Shown piece by piece: positions 14,265-21,339 of a DNA stretch of 25,863 bases. The notes below the pieces were generated by a model, which searched no databases, had not been told where the DNA came from, and was given only the letters and a program-made list of their open reading frames with translations. The DNA lies in contig CALELC010000639.1 of the NCBI GenBank assembly GCA_937904535.1, forward strand, positions 1-25,863. The letters run 5' to 3'. The stretch comes from an uncultured Planctomycetaceae bacterium. Lineage in GTDB: Bacteria; Planctomycetota; Planctomycetia; Pirellulales; Pirellulaceae. How positions within the stretch are numbered: the stretch's first letter is position 1; the number at the start of each line of letters is the position of its first letter. The position numbers and the translations under genes are program-made.

Positions 14265-17093
14265 ATGCAACGGATGCCGCAACCAGAACCAACTAACCGG
14301 GCGCAGACCGCCCACCGACGCTCTCGTGTCGGTGTCGTTCATTGGGGTCTGCTCCTCGTGAGCTTGTGGAGCGTCGTTGGCGCCAGCGGATGCCATCGTC
14401 AGTTTTATCGCCGCCAGGCCGACATGGAGGCGCACGCGCTGATCGACGAGAAGGTCATCCATGCGTGCCAGGATCCCGGCGGACCGATCCGGGTGCAGAC
14501 CGATGAACGCAGCCGAATGTTCAACCCGTTTGACCTCGACTTTCAGCCGATGCCGATCGATGATCCGGCTTCAAATCGGTACATGAAGGTGGTCGATGGT
14601 CGCCGGGCCTACCCGCTGTGGGAAGCCGCGGGGGTGACCAACTCCATGGAAAACCCGGAGTGGTGGAAGTACCTGCCGCTGGACGAGAACGGGGTGCTGC
14701 GGCTCGATGCCGACACGGCGGTGCAACTGGCGCTGCTGCACTCGCCTGACTACCAGCGGCAAGTCGAACAGCTCTACCTGTCGGCGCTGGACGTCAGCAG
14801 CGAGCGGTTCCGCTTTGACACGCAGTTCTATGGCGGCTTGCAGAGCTTCTTCACGGCCGACGGACCCGATCGCGCTGGTGGCGGCGGGCAGAGCCGTTCG
14901 CAGTTGTCGCTCGCCCCCTACAGCGTCGGCGGTCGGCCGCTGGCGATGCAACGGACGTTTGCGACCGGTGCGGACCTGCTGGTCGGATTCGCTAACGGCG
15001 TGGTCTGGGATTTCAGCGGCTCCAACCAACAAACCGCCAACACGGTGTTTGATTTCGTGTTGCTCCAGCCGCTGCTGCGCGGGGCGGGACGCGACCGGGT
15101 GCTCGAGCGGCTGACGCTGGCCGAGCGGCGCTTGCTCGCCAACGTTCGCGCCTTTGAACGCTACCGCCGCAGCTTCTATCTGTTCGTCACCACCGGACGA
15201 AACACGGAAAGTACAGTGCAGCGGAGCGGTGGTGTGTTCGGCGTCGGTCTGGGCGGGTTCACCGGTCTGGGCGGCGGCTTCGGCGGCTTGGGCGGCGGAG
15301 GCGGCGCAGGAGCGGGAGTCGGCGGCGGTGGCGGCGTGCCTCAGGCCGGTGGTTTCATCGGCTTGCTGCAGGACCAATTGCAGATCCGTAACCTCGAAGA
15401 AAACGTCGCGCGGTTGAAGGAAAATCTGCTGATCCTCGATGACACGCTGATCGAATTGCTGACCACGATCCCCGAGGACGCCGAATCGATTCCCCGTCAA
15501 CGGCTGCAGATCGCTCAGGCCCGCTCGGCGCTGCTCAACGCCCAGACGCAGTTGATCAACCGCAAGGCCGACTACCAGAACTCGCTCGACGATTTCATGC
15601 GTGACCTCGGTCTGCCGCCGTACCTGTGTGTGGTGATCGACGACCCGATGCTCGAACGGTTTGAGCTGATTGACCAGACGCTCCGCAGCCGCCGTGAGCA
15701 GCTATTGGCACTGCGAACATCGGCTGGTCAGATCAACCTGTCGCTGCTGAGCCTCGCCCAGCGTGAAATCAACCCAGAGACCGGACTGCCGCAGCTGACG
15801 ATCCGCTGGTCGCCGCAACTGGCCGCAACCGTGCAGCAATTGAAGGCTGCTACGGAACCGTTGCTCGATTTCCGTCGCCAGATTGTGGAACTGGACCTGC
15901 CGCGGGTGGCGCAGGACATCGACGCGCTGGCCGCAGCTCAGGAACGCCGCCGCACCCAGGCTCAGGCGCTCCGCCAGACCTACCGGGAGAACCAGGGCAA
16001 GATCTGCACACTCCTGGACTTTGGGGACGTCAATGAAGATGTCTTCTCCGGAGAACAGGTCAGCCAGGTGCTGACCGACGTCCGCGGCGACTTCGAAAAA
16101 CTCGCGACACGGTTCGATTCCTATGTCCGCGCGATCGATAACCTGGTCGTGCAACTGGAACGTTTCTCGGCCGATCAGCCTCCGGCCGGACTGAGCGACC
16201 AACAGTTGGCTGACGCGATTCGCAACGACGTGATCCTTGCCAGCCAAGACATCCTGACCGACTTGGCCGACGACGTGCTCTCGCTGCAGTTGATTCAAGC
16301 TCGTAGCCGCACCGAGAGCGTGGTCTTGCCGGAGATCCGCTTGACGCCAGCTGAAGCCTTCGAGATTGCGCGGGCCAACCGTCGCGACTGGGCCAATGCC
16401 CGGGCCTCGCTGGTCGATACCTGGCGATTGATCGAGTTCAATGCGGACGACTTGGAAAGCTCGTTGGACGTCGTGTTCTCGGGTGACGTGCAGAACGTCG
16501 GCAACAATCCTCTGGATTTGCGATCGAGCACCGGCCGGCTTCGCGTCGGGCTCCGTTGGGATGCACCGCTGACCCGGCTGCAGGAACGGAACACCTATCG
16601 CCAGTCGTTGATCGAGTTTGAACAGGCGCGGCGCAACTACTACCAGTTCGAGGACGGGATTTGGCAGCTGCTCCGCGGACAGTTGCGGCAGGTGCTGACG
16701 AACCAGATCAACTTCGAACTCGGACGCCAATCGGTGCGGATCGCTGCCGAGCAGCTCGAGTTGAACGAAGACATTCGCGCCCTGCGTGACTCACGCGGGA
16801 TGAGCAGCGGACCGACCGCCGCTCGCGATACGATCAGCGCCTTGTCGGACTTGCTCAATTCGCAGAACACGCTGTTGAACATCTTCGTCAACTACGAAGT
16901 GGTTCGCCGCAGCCTGGACTTCGACTTGGAAACGATGCAGCTCACACCCGATGGGTTCTGGATCGACCCGGGGGCGATCACACCGGAGACACTAGGCGGC
17001 GGCAATCTGATGCACGCCAGCGGGGTCAACGGTTGCGGCCCAGGCTGCTCACCGTCCTGTGAGAAGTGTCTGCACGGCGGCATGATCGAGTAA
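14265..17093 (+). CDS. Oversized TolC-like outer-membrane efflux lipoprotein
   Basis: The 942-residue protein is about twice the size of TolC. It starts at ATG 14265 or 14274; GAGG at 14261-14264 fits the second better. A signal peptide ends in the lipobox GASGC (Cys43). Two halves resemble outer-membrane efflux repeats. The first (about 145-465) opens with LRLDADTAVQLALLHSPDYQRQVEQLYLSALDV and has FDFVLLQPLLRGAGRD. The second (about 690-890) opens with LTPAEAFEIARANRRDWANARASL and has LRVGLRWDAPLTRLQERNTYRQSL. A Gly-rich insertion (about 321-365) interrupts the first half, and a helical insert (about 500-690) separates the halves. The C terminus carries four Cys and a His (924-937). It probably forms a trimeric outer-membrane channel for the exporter at 6574-10539, although it is not in the same operon. 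Confidence 0.88.
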   Translation: MQRMPQPEPTNRAQTAHRRSRVGVVHWGLLLVSLWSVVGASGCHRQFYRRQADMEAHALIDEKVIHACQDPGGPIRVQTDERSRMFNPFDLDFQPMPIDDPASNRYMKVVDGRRAYPLWEAAGVTNSMENPEWWKYLPLDENGVLRLDADTAVQLALLHSPDYQRQVEQLYLSALDVSSERFRFDTQFYGGLQSFFTADGPDRAGGGGQSRSQLSLAPYSVGGRPLAMQRTFATGADLLVGFANGVVWDFSGSNQQTANTVFDFVLLQPLLRGAGRDRVLERLTLAERRLLANVRAFERYRRSFYLFVTTGRNTESTVQRSGGVFGVGLGGFTGLGGGFGGLGGGGGAGAGVGGGGGVPQAGGFIGLLQDQLQIRNLEENVARLKENLLILDDTLIELLTTIPEDAESIPRQRLQIAQARSALLNAQTQLINRKADYQNSLDDFMRDLGLPPYLCVVIDDPMLERFELIDQTLRSRREQLLALRTSAGQINLSLLSLAQREINPETGLPQLTIRWSPQLAATVQQLKAATEPLLDFRRQIVELDLPRVAQDIDALAAAQERRRTQAQALRQTYRENQGKICTLLDFGDVNEDVFSGEQVSQVLTDVRGDFEKLATRFDSYVRAIDNLVVQLERFSADQPPAGLSDQQLADAIRNDVILASQDILTDLADDVLSLQLIQARSRTESVVLPEIRLTPAEAFEIARANRRDWANARASLVDTWRLIEFNADDLESSLDVVFSGDVQNVGNNPLDLRSSTGRLRVGLRWDAPLTRLQERNTYRQSLIEFEQARRNYYQFEDGIWQLLRGQLRQVLTNQINFELGRQSVRIAAEQLELNEDIRALRDSRGMSSGPTAARDTISALSDLLNSQNTLLNIFVNYEVVRRSLDFDLETMQLTPDGFWIDPGAITPETLGGGNLMHASGVNGCGPGCSPSCEKCLHGGMIE

Positions 17094-17109
17094 GCCGAGC
17101 TGATTGTTC

Positions 17110-17137
17110 GCGGCGGCCGGTTGCGCTCGGCCGCCGC
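17110..17137. terminator. Bidirectional GC-rich hairpin
   Basis: A perfect 10-bp stem, GCGGCGGCCG (17110-17119) with CGGCCGCCGC (17128-17137), closes an 8-nt loop. It fills the 45-nt gap between the convergent TolC-like gene (stop at 17093) and AAA ATPase gene (end at 17139). No T-tract. Confidence 0.65.
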
Positions 17138-17138
17138 C

Positions 17139-19016
17139 TCAACCCGCCTGCGTCTGCTCATCACCGGACGCGGGTGGCGCGTCGGATTCAGCGGCTGGCG
17201 GCTCCTGAAGCGATGGCTCGGTCGCTGGCGAGAGCTGCGGATCCAGCAGCACCGGCGAGCCCCAATCGGCCATGAAGCTCGCATCACAATGCTCCGATCG
17301 GACTTCGGTTCCCAACTGGCGATCGTCGATCACCATCGGTTTCCCGCTCTCTGGGCAGATGACCTTCACATGCCCGGCTTCCTGTGCCAGTTCCTCTAGA
17401 CGAGCCGGGCTGATGCCCGCGACTTCGATGTCTTCGGGCTCGAGTGTCGTCAGCAGTTCGCGGCTGACCTCCGTCAACTTGGAAAGCCGGTTGGCCAAGC
17501 GTTTGACGGTGCGCTCAAAGCTGTTGCGAGCAGTCCGGCCATTGCCGAAATGACGATCGCGTGTGGCATAGAGCAAAGTGAAGCCGCGGAGCAAGCGGCG
17601 CCGCGACTCGGTCGGCAACTCGTACTGCGCCTTGCTGGCCATCAGGGCAAAGATGCGGCACAACTCCTCGGGCGAGTAGTCGTCAAAATGCATCGTGGTG
17701 CCGACCCGTGAACTCAGGCCGGGATTGCTGCGGATCATTGCTTCCATCTCGTCGGTGTAGCCGGCGAGAATCACGACCAGCCGTTCACGTTGGTCCTCCA
17801 TCCGCTTGAGCAGCGTCTGCACCGCCTCGCGACCGTACTGATCCTGGCCGCTCGGGTCGATCAGCGAGTAGGCTTCGTCGATGAACAGCACTCCATCGAG
17901 CGCTTCGTCGATTTTGGCATTGGTCTTGGGACCGGTTTGGCCAGCGTACTCGGCGACCAGCCCGCTACGATCGGTCTCGACAAGGTGCCCCTTTTTCAGA
18001 ATCCCCAGCGCTCCATAGATTTCGGCGATGATCCGGGCAACACTGGTTTTGCCAGTGCCGGGATTGCCGACGAATGCCATGTGCAGGCTCGGCGTCGTAT
18101 TGGGAAGCCCGGCCTGCTGACGCTGTTGCTGCATCTTGAGAAAGTTGGTCAGCGTCTGGATCGACTCCTTGATCGTCCCCAGACCGATGAGTTCATCGAG
18201 CTTCTGGTGCGCGTCTGCTAACCGCTCCTGCGACGTGCGCGTGTCCTCGGGCGGCGCATCAGCGCCCGCGGTCGCAGTCGCTGGCGGAGTGGTTGCGGCG
18301 GTCGGTGTTGCCGTCGGCGGGTTATCGAGGCCGGCTGGTGGTTGAGCATCGTCGGTCGCGATGGGTCGGGCAGGGACGCTCGGCGATTCCGCTTGGCCTT
18401 GCCGCAGCCGCCGGGCTTCTTCACGCAGCCACCGCAGCGCATCGCGCGGGTCATTGGGTTCGGCCGGTGCTTCTGACGGGAGGGCCTCCACCCAAGCATC
18501 GATCTGCCGCAGCATGGCTTCGAGCCGCGCGTTGTCGCCGGCACTGCGGTCGCCATCGGCCGTCGCCAGCAGCGTCGCGGCGCGCATCACCAGCGTTTCG
18601 AGTTGGCCCCACTGCTGTCGCAACTGCGGCAACTCATGAAATGGTCGCACCAACTCTGTCCAGTCGAGTGCTTCGCCTTCCTGCAGCAGCCACGCAATCG
18701 CTTCGCGTAGCCGCGAGCCCATCACCGGGCCGCCCCAGATGTGCTCGAGCGTCACGCGGCCGAGCTGCCGCTGGTGCATGCCATCGCTGGCCAGCCCGCC
18801 GGCTGCGGTGGCGAACAGCTTCATCACCAAGCCGCGGTGCAGGTCGTCCATTTGCGCGGCGACTGCAGCGGCGTCGGGATTGCCAGCTCCGGCTAGCCAA
18901 CCATAGGAGCCGCCGAGCAGCTTCGCGCTGTCGAGATACAGGCCGCGCAGCGCGACGAGCGTCTCGCGATACAGACGGATCGAGTCGACCAGAGAATCAT
19001 CAGAGACGCGCGGCAC
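17139..19016 (-). CDS. CbbX/SpoVK-type AAA ATPase
   Basis: I start this 625-residue protein at GTG 19016 because GGAG (minus strand of 19025-19028) lies 8 nt upstream; the frame also opens from a TTG at 19088 with no such signal. Residues 1-205 form an alpha-helical N-terminal region with no recognised fold. An Ala/Pro/Thr-rich linker follows (about 208-262). The AAA module (about 270-520) has LDELIGLGTIKESI, Walker A GNPGTGKTS (from 317), the pore-loop-like EYAGQTG (356-362), Walker B VLFIDEAYSL (376-385), sensor region ILAGYTDEME and Arg-finger SNPGLSSR (to 437). This matches CbbX, SpoVK and EccA-type remodelling ATPases. A C-terminal part has CPESGKP and EHCDASF, perhaps a small metal-binding or folded knuckle, then a disordered acidic tail. 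The substrate is unknown; no Rubisco genes are nearby, so a CbbX role is not implied. Confidence 0.88.
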   Translation of the reverse strand: MPRVSDDSLVDSIRLYRETLVALRGLYLDSAKLLGGSYGWLAGAGNPDAAAVAAQMDDLHRGLVMKLFATAAGGLASDGMHQRQLGRVTLEHIWGGPVMGSRLREAIAWLLQEGEALDWTELVRPFHELPQLRQQWGQLETLVMRAATLLATADGDRSAGDNARLEAMLRQIDAWVEALPSEAPAEPNDPRDALRWLREEARRLRQGQAESPSVPARPIATDDAQPPAGLDNPPTATPTAATTPPATATAGADAPPEDTRTSQERLADAHQKLDELIGLGTIKESIQTLTNFLKMQQQRQQAGLPNTTPSLHMAFVGNPGTGKTSVARIIAEIYGALGILKKGHLVETDRSGLVAEYAGQTGPKTNAKIDEALDGVLFIDEAYSLIDPSGQDQYGREAVQTLLKRMEDQRERLVVILAGYTDEMEAMIRSNPGLSSRVGTTMHFDDYSPEELCRIFALMASKAQYELPTESRRRLLRGFTLLYATRDRHFGNGRTARNSFERTVKRLANRLSKLTEVSRELLTTLEPEDIEVAGISPARLEELAQEAGHVKVICPESGKPMVIDDRQLGTEVRSEHCDASFMADWGSPVLLDPQLSPATEPSLQEPPAAESDAPPASGDEQTQAG

Positions 19017-19202
19017 AGCAGGGGCTCCACTACAGGCGGTGGGAAGAGCCCGAACAGATACCGGCCGGGACTCTAGGAGGAGTCCCAAAATATTACCGCG
19101 GACGCTCAGCCGGTCACAGTGTGAAGCCGACGGCGGCGGCCCGTGGAAACGCGGGTGCTGAAAGCGAAGTGGGGTCGCGGGCGCGGCACGGCCGCAACAG
19201 CA

Positions 19203-20177
19203 TCAAATCTGGAAATTGAGTTCGCCGTCCAGCACTTCCGCGTCGCTGCTGGCGTTGCGGACCCGCAACTGCGGCTTTTCCAGCGTGACCGTCGTCAGCG
19301 GCGAGACGCTGCGGGTCACCCACACGCTCGACCCGATCACGCTGTCGTGACCGATCACGGTGCGGCCGCCGAGGACGGTGGCGTTGGCATAAATCACCAC
19401 GCGATCTTCGATCGTCGGGTGGCGTTTGTGGCCACGCACCAGTTGTCCATCGGCATCGGTGGGAAAACTCAGCGCGCCGAGGGTCACCCCTTGATAGAGC
19501 TTCACGTGGCGGCCGATCTGGCAGGTCTCGCCGATCACCACGCCGGTGCCGTGATCAATGAAGAAGTAATCTCCGATTTCCGCTCCGGGATGGATGTCGA
19601 TCCCGGTCTGCTTGTGGGCCCACTCGGTCAGCATCCGCGGAATAAAGGGGACACCCAGTTCCAGCAGCGCATGGGCGATCCGGTAGACCGTGATCGCGGC
19701 AAAGCCGGGGTAGCAGAACACGATCTCGTCGGTCGTGCGGCAAGCCGGGTCGCCGTCGAACGCCGCTTGCAGGTCGGTGCCGAGCGTCTTTCGCAGGTCG
19801 GGGATCCGCTTGAGCAACTCCATCGTCATCGCTTGGCCCTTGGCCTCGAAGTCGATGTCCGATTCGCAATCGCTGTGACGGTGCGTGACGCGATCCTCAT
19901 GCCGCAGCGCCCGACCGATCTGCACCGTCAGGCGGTCGTGCAGCGAATCGATCAAGCTGCCGACATGATAGACAATGTTGCCCGCATGCAGACCGACGCG
20001 GCGGCGATAACCGGGATAGAGCAGGTCCTTGAGGTCCAACATCGCCTCAATCACCTCCTCGTAGCTGGGCAGCGGACAGTGCCCCAGATGATTCATGCCG
20101 TCATCGGGGGTGTAGGTCGCGACGATCCGTTGAGTTAGCTCAGGAAGCTGCTCTTTGAGGCGAAAATCAGAGGCCAC
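19203..20177 (-). CDS. epsC: Serine O-acetyltransferase, EpsC/CysE type
   Basis: The 324-residue enzyme acetylates L-serine with acetyl-CoA to give O-acetylserine, the entry to cysteine synthesis in the cytoplasm. An N-terminal alpha-helical region (about 1-180) includes SYEEVIEAMLDLKDLLYPGY and a YPGFAAITVYRIAHAL segment typical of the family. The left-handed beta-helix of hexapeptide repeats spans about 192-290 (GIDIHPGAEIGDYFFIDHG, VVIGETCQIG, VTLGALSFP). The two active-site histidines are in place: His209 in IDHGTG and His253 in KRHPTI. It is longer than E. coli CysE (273), as in the plant/EpsC-like group with an extended N terminus. Start GTG 20177 is the first start codon after an in-frame stop 9 nt upstream; no strong Shine-Dalgarno. 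The Cys-rich lipoprotein gene lies 170 bp upstream on the same strand with a structured spacer between. Confidence 0.93.
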   Translation of the reverse strand: MASDFRLKEQLPELTQRIVATYTPDDGMNHLGHCPLPSYEEVIEAMLDLKDLLYPGYRRRVGLHAGNIVYHVGSLIDSLHDRLTVQIGRALRHEDRVTHRHSDCESDIDFEAKGQAMTMELLKRIPDLRKTLGTDLQAAFDGDPACRTTDEIVFCYPGFAAITVYRIAHALLELGVPFIPRMLTEWAHKQTGIDIHPGAEIGDYFFIDHGTGVVIGETCQIGRHVKLYQGVTLGALSFPTDADGQLVRGHKRHPTIEDRVVIYANATVLGGRTVIGHDSVIGSSVWVTRSVSPLTTVTLEKPQLRVRNASSDAEVLDGELNFQI

Positions 20178-20235
20178 AGTTGAAGCTCACATAACCTCGG
20201 TCGAAAGGTCCGGATCTTTTTTGATAACAGGACTC

Positions 20236-20320
20236 GCCGATTCTGTCGATCGGCTGGCCCCCGCGACGGACCGGCGAGCGAGTTGCCGGTCCGCCGATTC
20301 TCTAACGACCGCAATCGGCG
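20236..20320. promoter_or_regulatory. Cluster of three hairpins upstream of serine acetyltransferase
   Basis: Three inverted repeats lie in 85 bases: GCCGAT 20236-20241 with ATCGGC 20249-20254 (6 bp); CGGACCGGC 20267-20275 with GCCGGTCCG 20285-20293 (9 bp); and CGCCGATT 20292-20299 with AATCGGCG 20313-20320 (8 bp). The second and third share two bases, so they may compete. A CGCCGATTCT sequence occurs twice. On the minus strand no T-run follows, so simple termination of the upstream lipoprotein gene is not obvious; a leader regulating the acetyltransferase is possible. Confidence 0.4.
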
Positions 20321-20347
20321 ATCGTAGGTTCACCGCTGGCAGACGGT

Positions 20348-20824
20348 CTAGCGTCCGATCGTCGGCGGGTTGTCGAGCAGGAAGTCGCGCGGTCCGCGAT
20401 GCGTGTAGTAGGGGTAAGCTACGGCGCCGGTGGCCGGTCCTGCGGCAAACGGCTGATTCTGCAATTGGTGAGCCGCTTGATGACCCGGCAGGATTCCGGG
20501 GCCGTGCGGCAGGCCCGTCGCCGTACCGTGACCCAGCGCATGGGCGCCGTGGAACGGCCCGGGATGTCCGGCGGTGCCGCCGTGCGGGCAGAGATGACTG
20601 CTGTAGTTCAAGCCGCCTTGTTGCCAGCCGATCGGGCCGGGGGTGCAGCCGGTGCGGCAGTTGTGGCCAAGCTTGCCAAGCAGTCCCCCACCGCCGCAGG
20701 AATTGCACGAATTGCAGCTATTGCATGCCCCGCTCTGGCAGCCGCTGCGGGTGTGGTGACGCAGGCAGCCGGTCGTGCTGGTCAAGAGTATCGCCATGGA
20801 CGCCATCCAAAGCCATCGGTTCAT
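20348..20824 (-). CDS. Cys/His-rich secreted lipoprotein, unknown function
   Basis: The 158-residue product starts at ATG 20824 with AAGGA (minus strand of 20832-20836) 7 nt upstream. A lipoprotein signal (MASMAILLTSTTGC) puts the acylated residue at Cys20. The mature part has eight further cysteines, including the tandem motif CNSCNSCNSC (34-43), then GLLGKLGHNCRTGC. A Gly/His/Pro-rich stretch (about 78-119) follows, with thirteen histidines in the whole protein. It ends with AYPYYTHRGPRDFLLDNPPTIGR, a C-terminal motif I recall from small secreted planctomycete proteins (recollection, not a search). Cysteine and histidine density suggests metal binding or disulfide cross-linking in the envelope; this is inference. 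It may be co-transcribed with the serine acetyltransferase gene downstream. Confidence 0.78.
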   Translation of the reverse strand: MNRWLWMASMAILLTSTTGCLRHHTRSGCQSGACNSCNSCNSCGGGGLLGKLGHNCRTGCTPGPIGWQQGGLNYSSHLCPHGGTAGHPGPFHGAHALGHGTATGLPHGPGILPGHQAAHQLQNQPFAAGPATGAVAYPYYTHRGPRDFLLDNPPTIGR

Positions 20825-21339
20825 CGTCGAATCCTTCCGAACGAGCCCGGCTACTGAAGGCGAACTTCCGTAGCCCAGTCATTTGAGTTTTGTAGGTAAG
20901 CAGTTGTCGAAGTCGATGCGGACGCACCACCGGACAAAAAATCGTTTCGGACGGAGTATTCGGGTGGATGCAAGGAATCGTTACAACCCGGCCAAAGATT
21001 CCGAACCCCCCGCACTACAAATGCCGCAGCCGTTACACCTTTCCAAAAGACGCTCGTGCTGAGGAACCGCCCCCTTTCCAAATCGCGCTGGACCGTTTTT
21101 CTCCCGTATCCCGTCTCCCGTCTCCCGTCTCCCGTCTCCCGTCTCCCGTCTCCTGTCTCCCGTCTCCCGTCTCCTGTCTCCCGTCTCCCGGCACCTGGCA
21201 CCTGGCACCTGGCTCCTGGCTCTTGGCCTTCACTTGCGCAGCTTGATCGGTCCCCCCATGTAGGTGTAGGCTTGTGATGCTCGGTTGCCGGTGAGCGTCC
21301 AGGCCCGGCACCCGGTTCCACGTGCAGGCGAGGGGCAGC
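20825..21339. other. Divergent intergenic region containing a heptamer array
   Basis: This 515-base gap separates the minus-strand Cys/His-rich lipoprotein from plus-strand radC. Apart from the array at 21100-21225 I see no gene. The long minus-strand ORF that crosses it (20851-21792) arises because the 7-base repeat lacks stop codons, and it overlaps the conserved radC frame, so it is not called. Confidence 0.6.
21100..21225. repeat. Tandem heptanucleotide repeat, 18 units
   Basis: Eighteen 7-base units run without interruption. The first block has 13 units: ten exact TCTCCCG, one TATCCCG (second unit) and two TCTCCTG (eighth and eleventh). The second block has five units: GCACCTG three times, GCTCCTG, GCTCTTG. 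On the minus strand the units read CGGGAGA and CAGGTGC. The pyrimidine-rich plus strand (C/T nearly throughout the first block) could form an unusual structure. The mixture suggests two related repeats that expanded separately. It is non-coding and lies about 115 bp before radC. Confidence 0.95.

Noticed and set aside
15702..16730. 342-codon minus-strand ORF opposite the TolC-like gene
   Set aside because: Antisense shadow; the plus-strand frame shows the efflux-protein motifs and the minus-strand product shows none.
17139..19016. Naming the AAA ATPase as Rubisco activase CbbX
   Set aside because: Only the AAA core fits; the extra N-terminal domain and the lack of Rubisco genes argue against that specific function.
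19143..20138. 331-codon plus-strand ORF opposite the serine acetyltransferase
   Set aside because: Antisense shadow; the hexapeptide repeats and active-site histidines are on the minus strand.
21100..21225. CRISPR-like array
   Set aside because: The 7-base units are contiguous with no spacers, and no cas gene is present.
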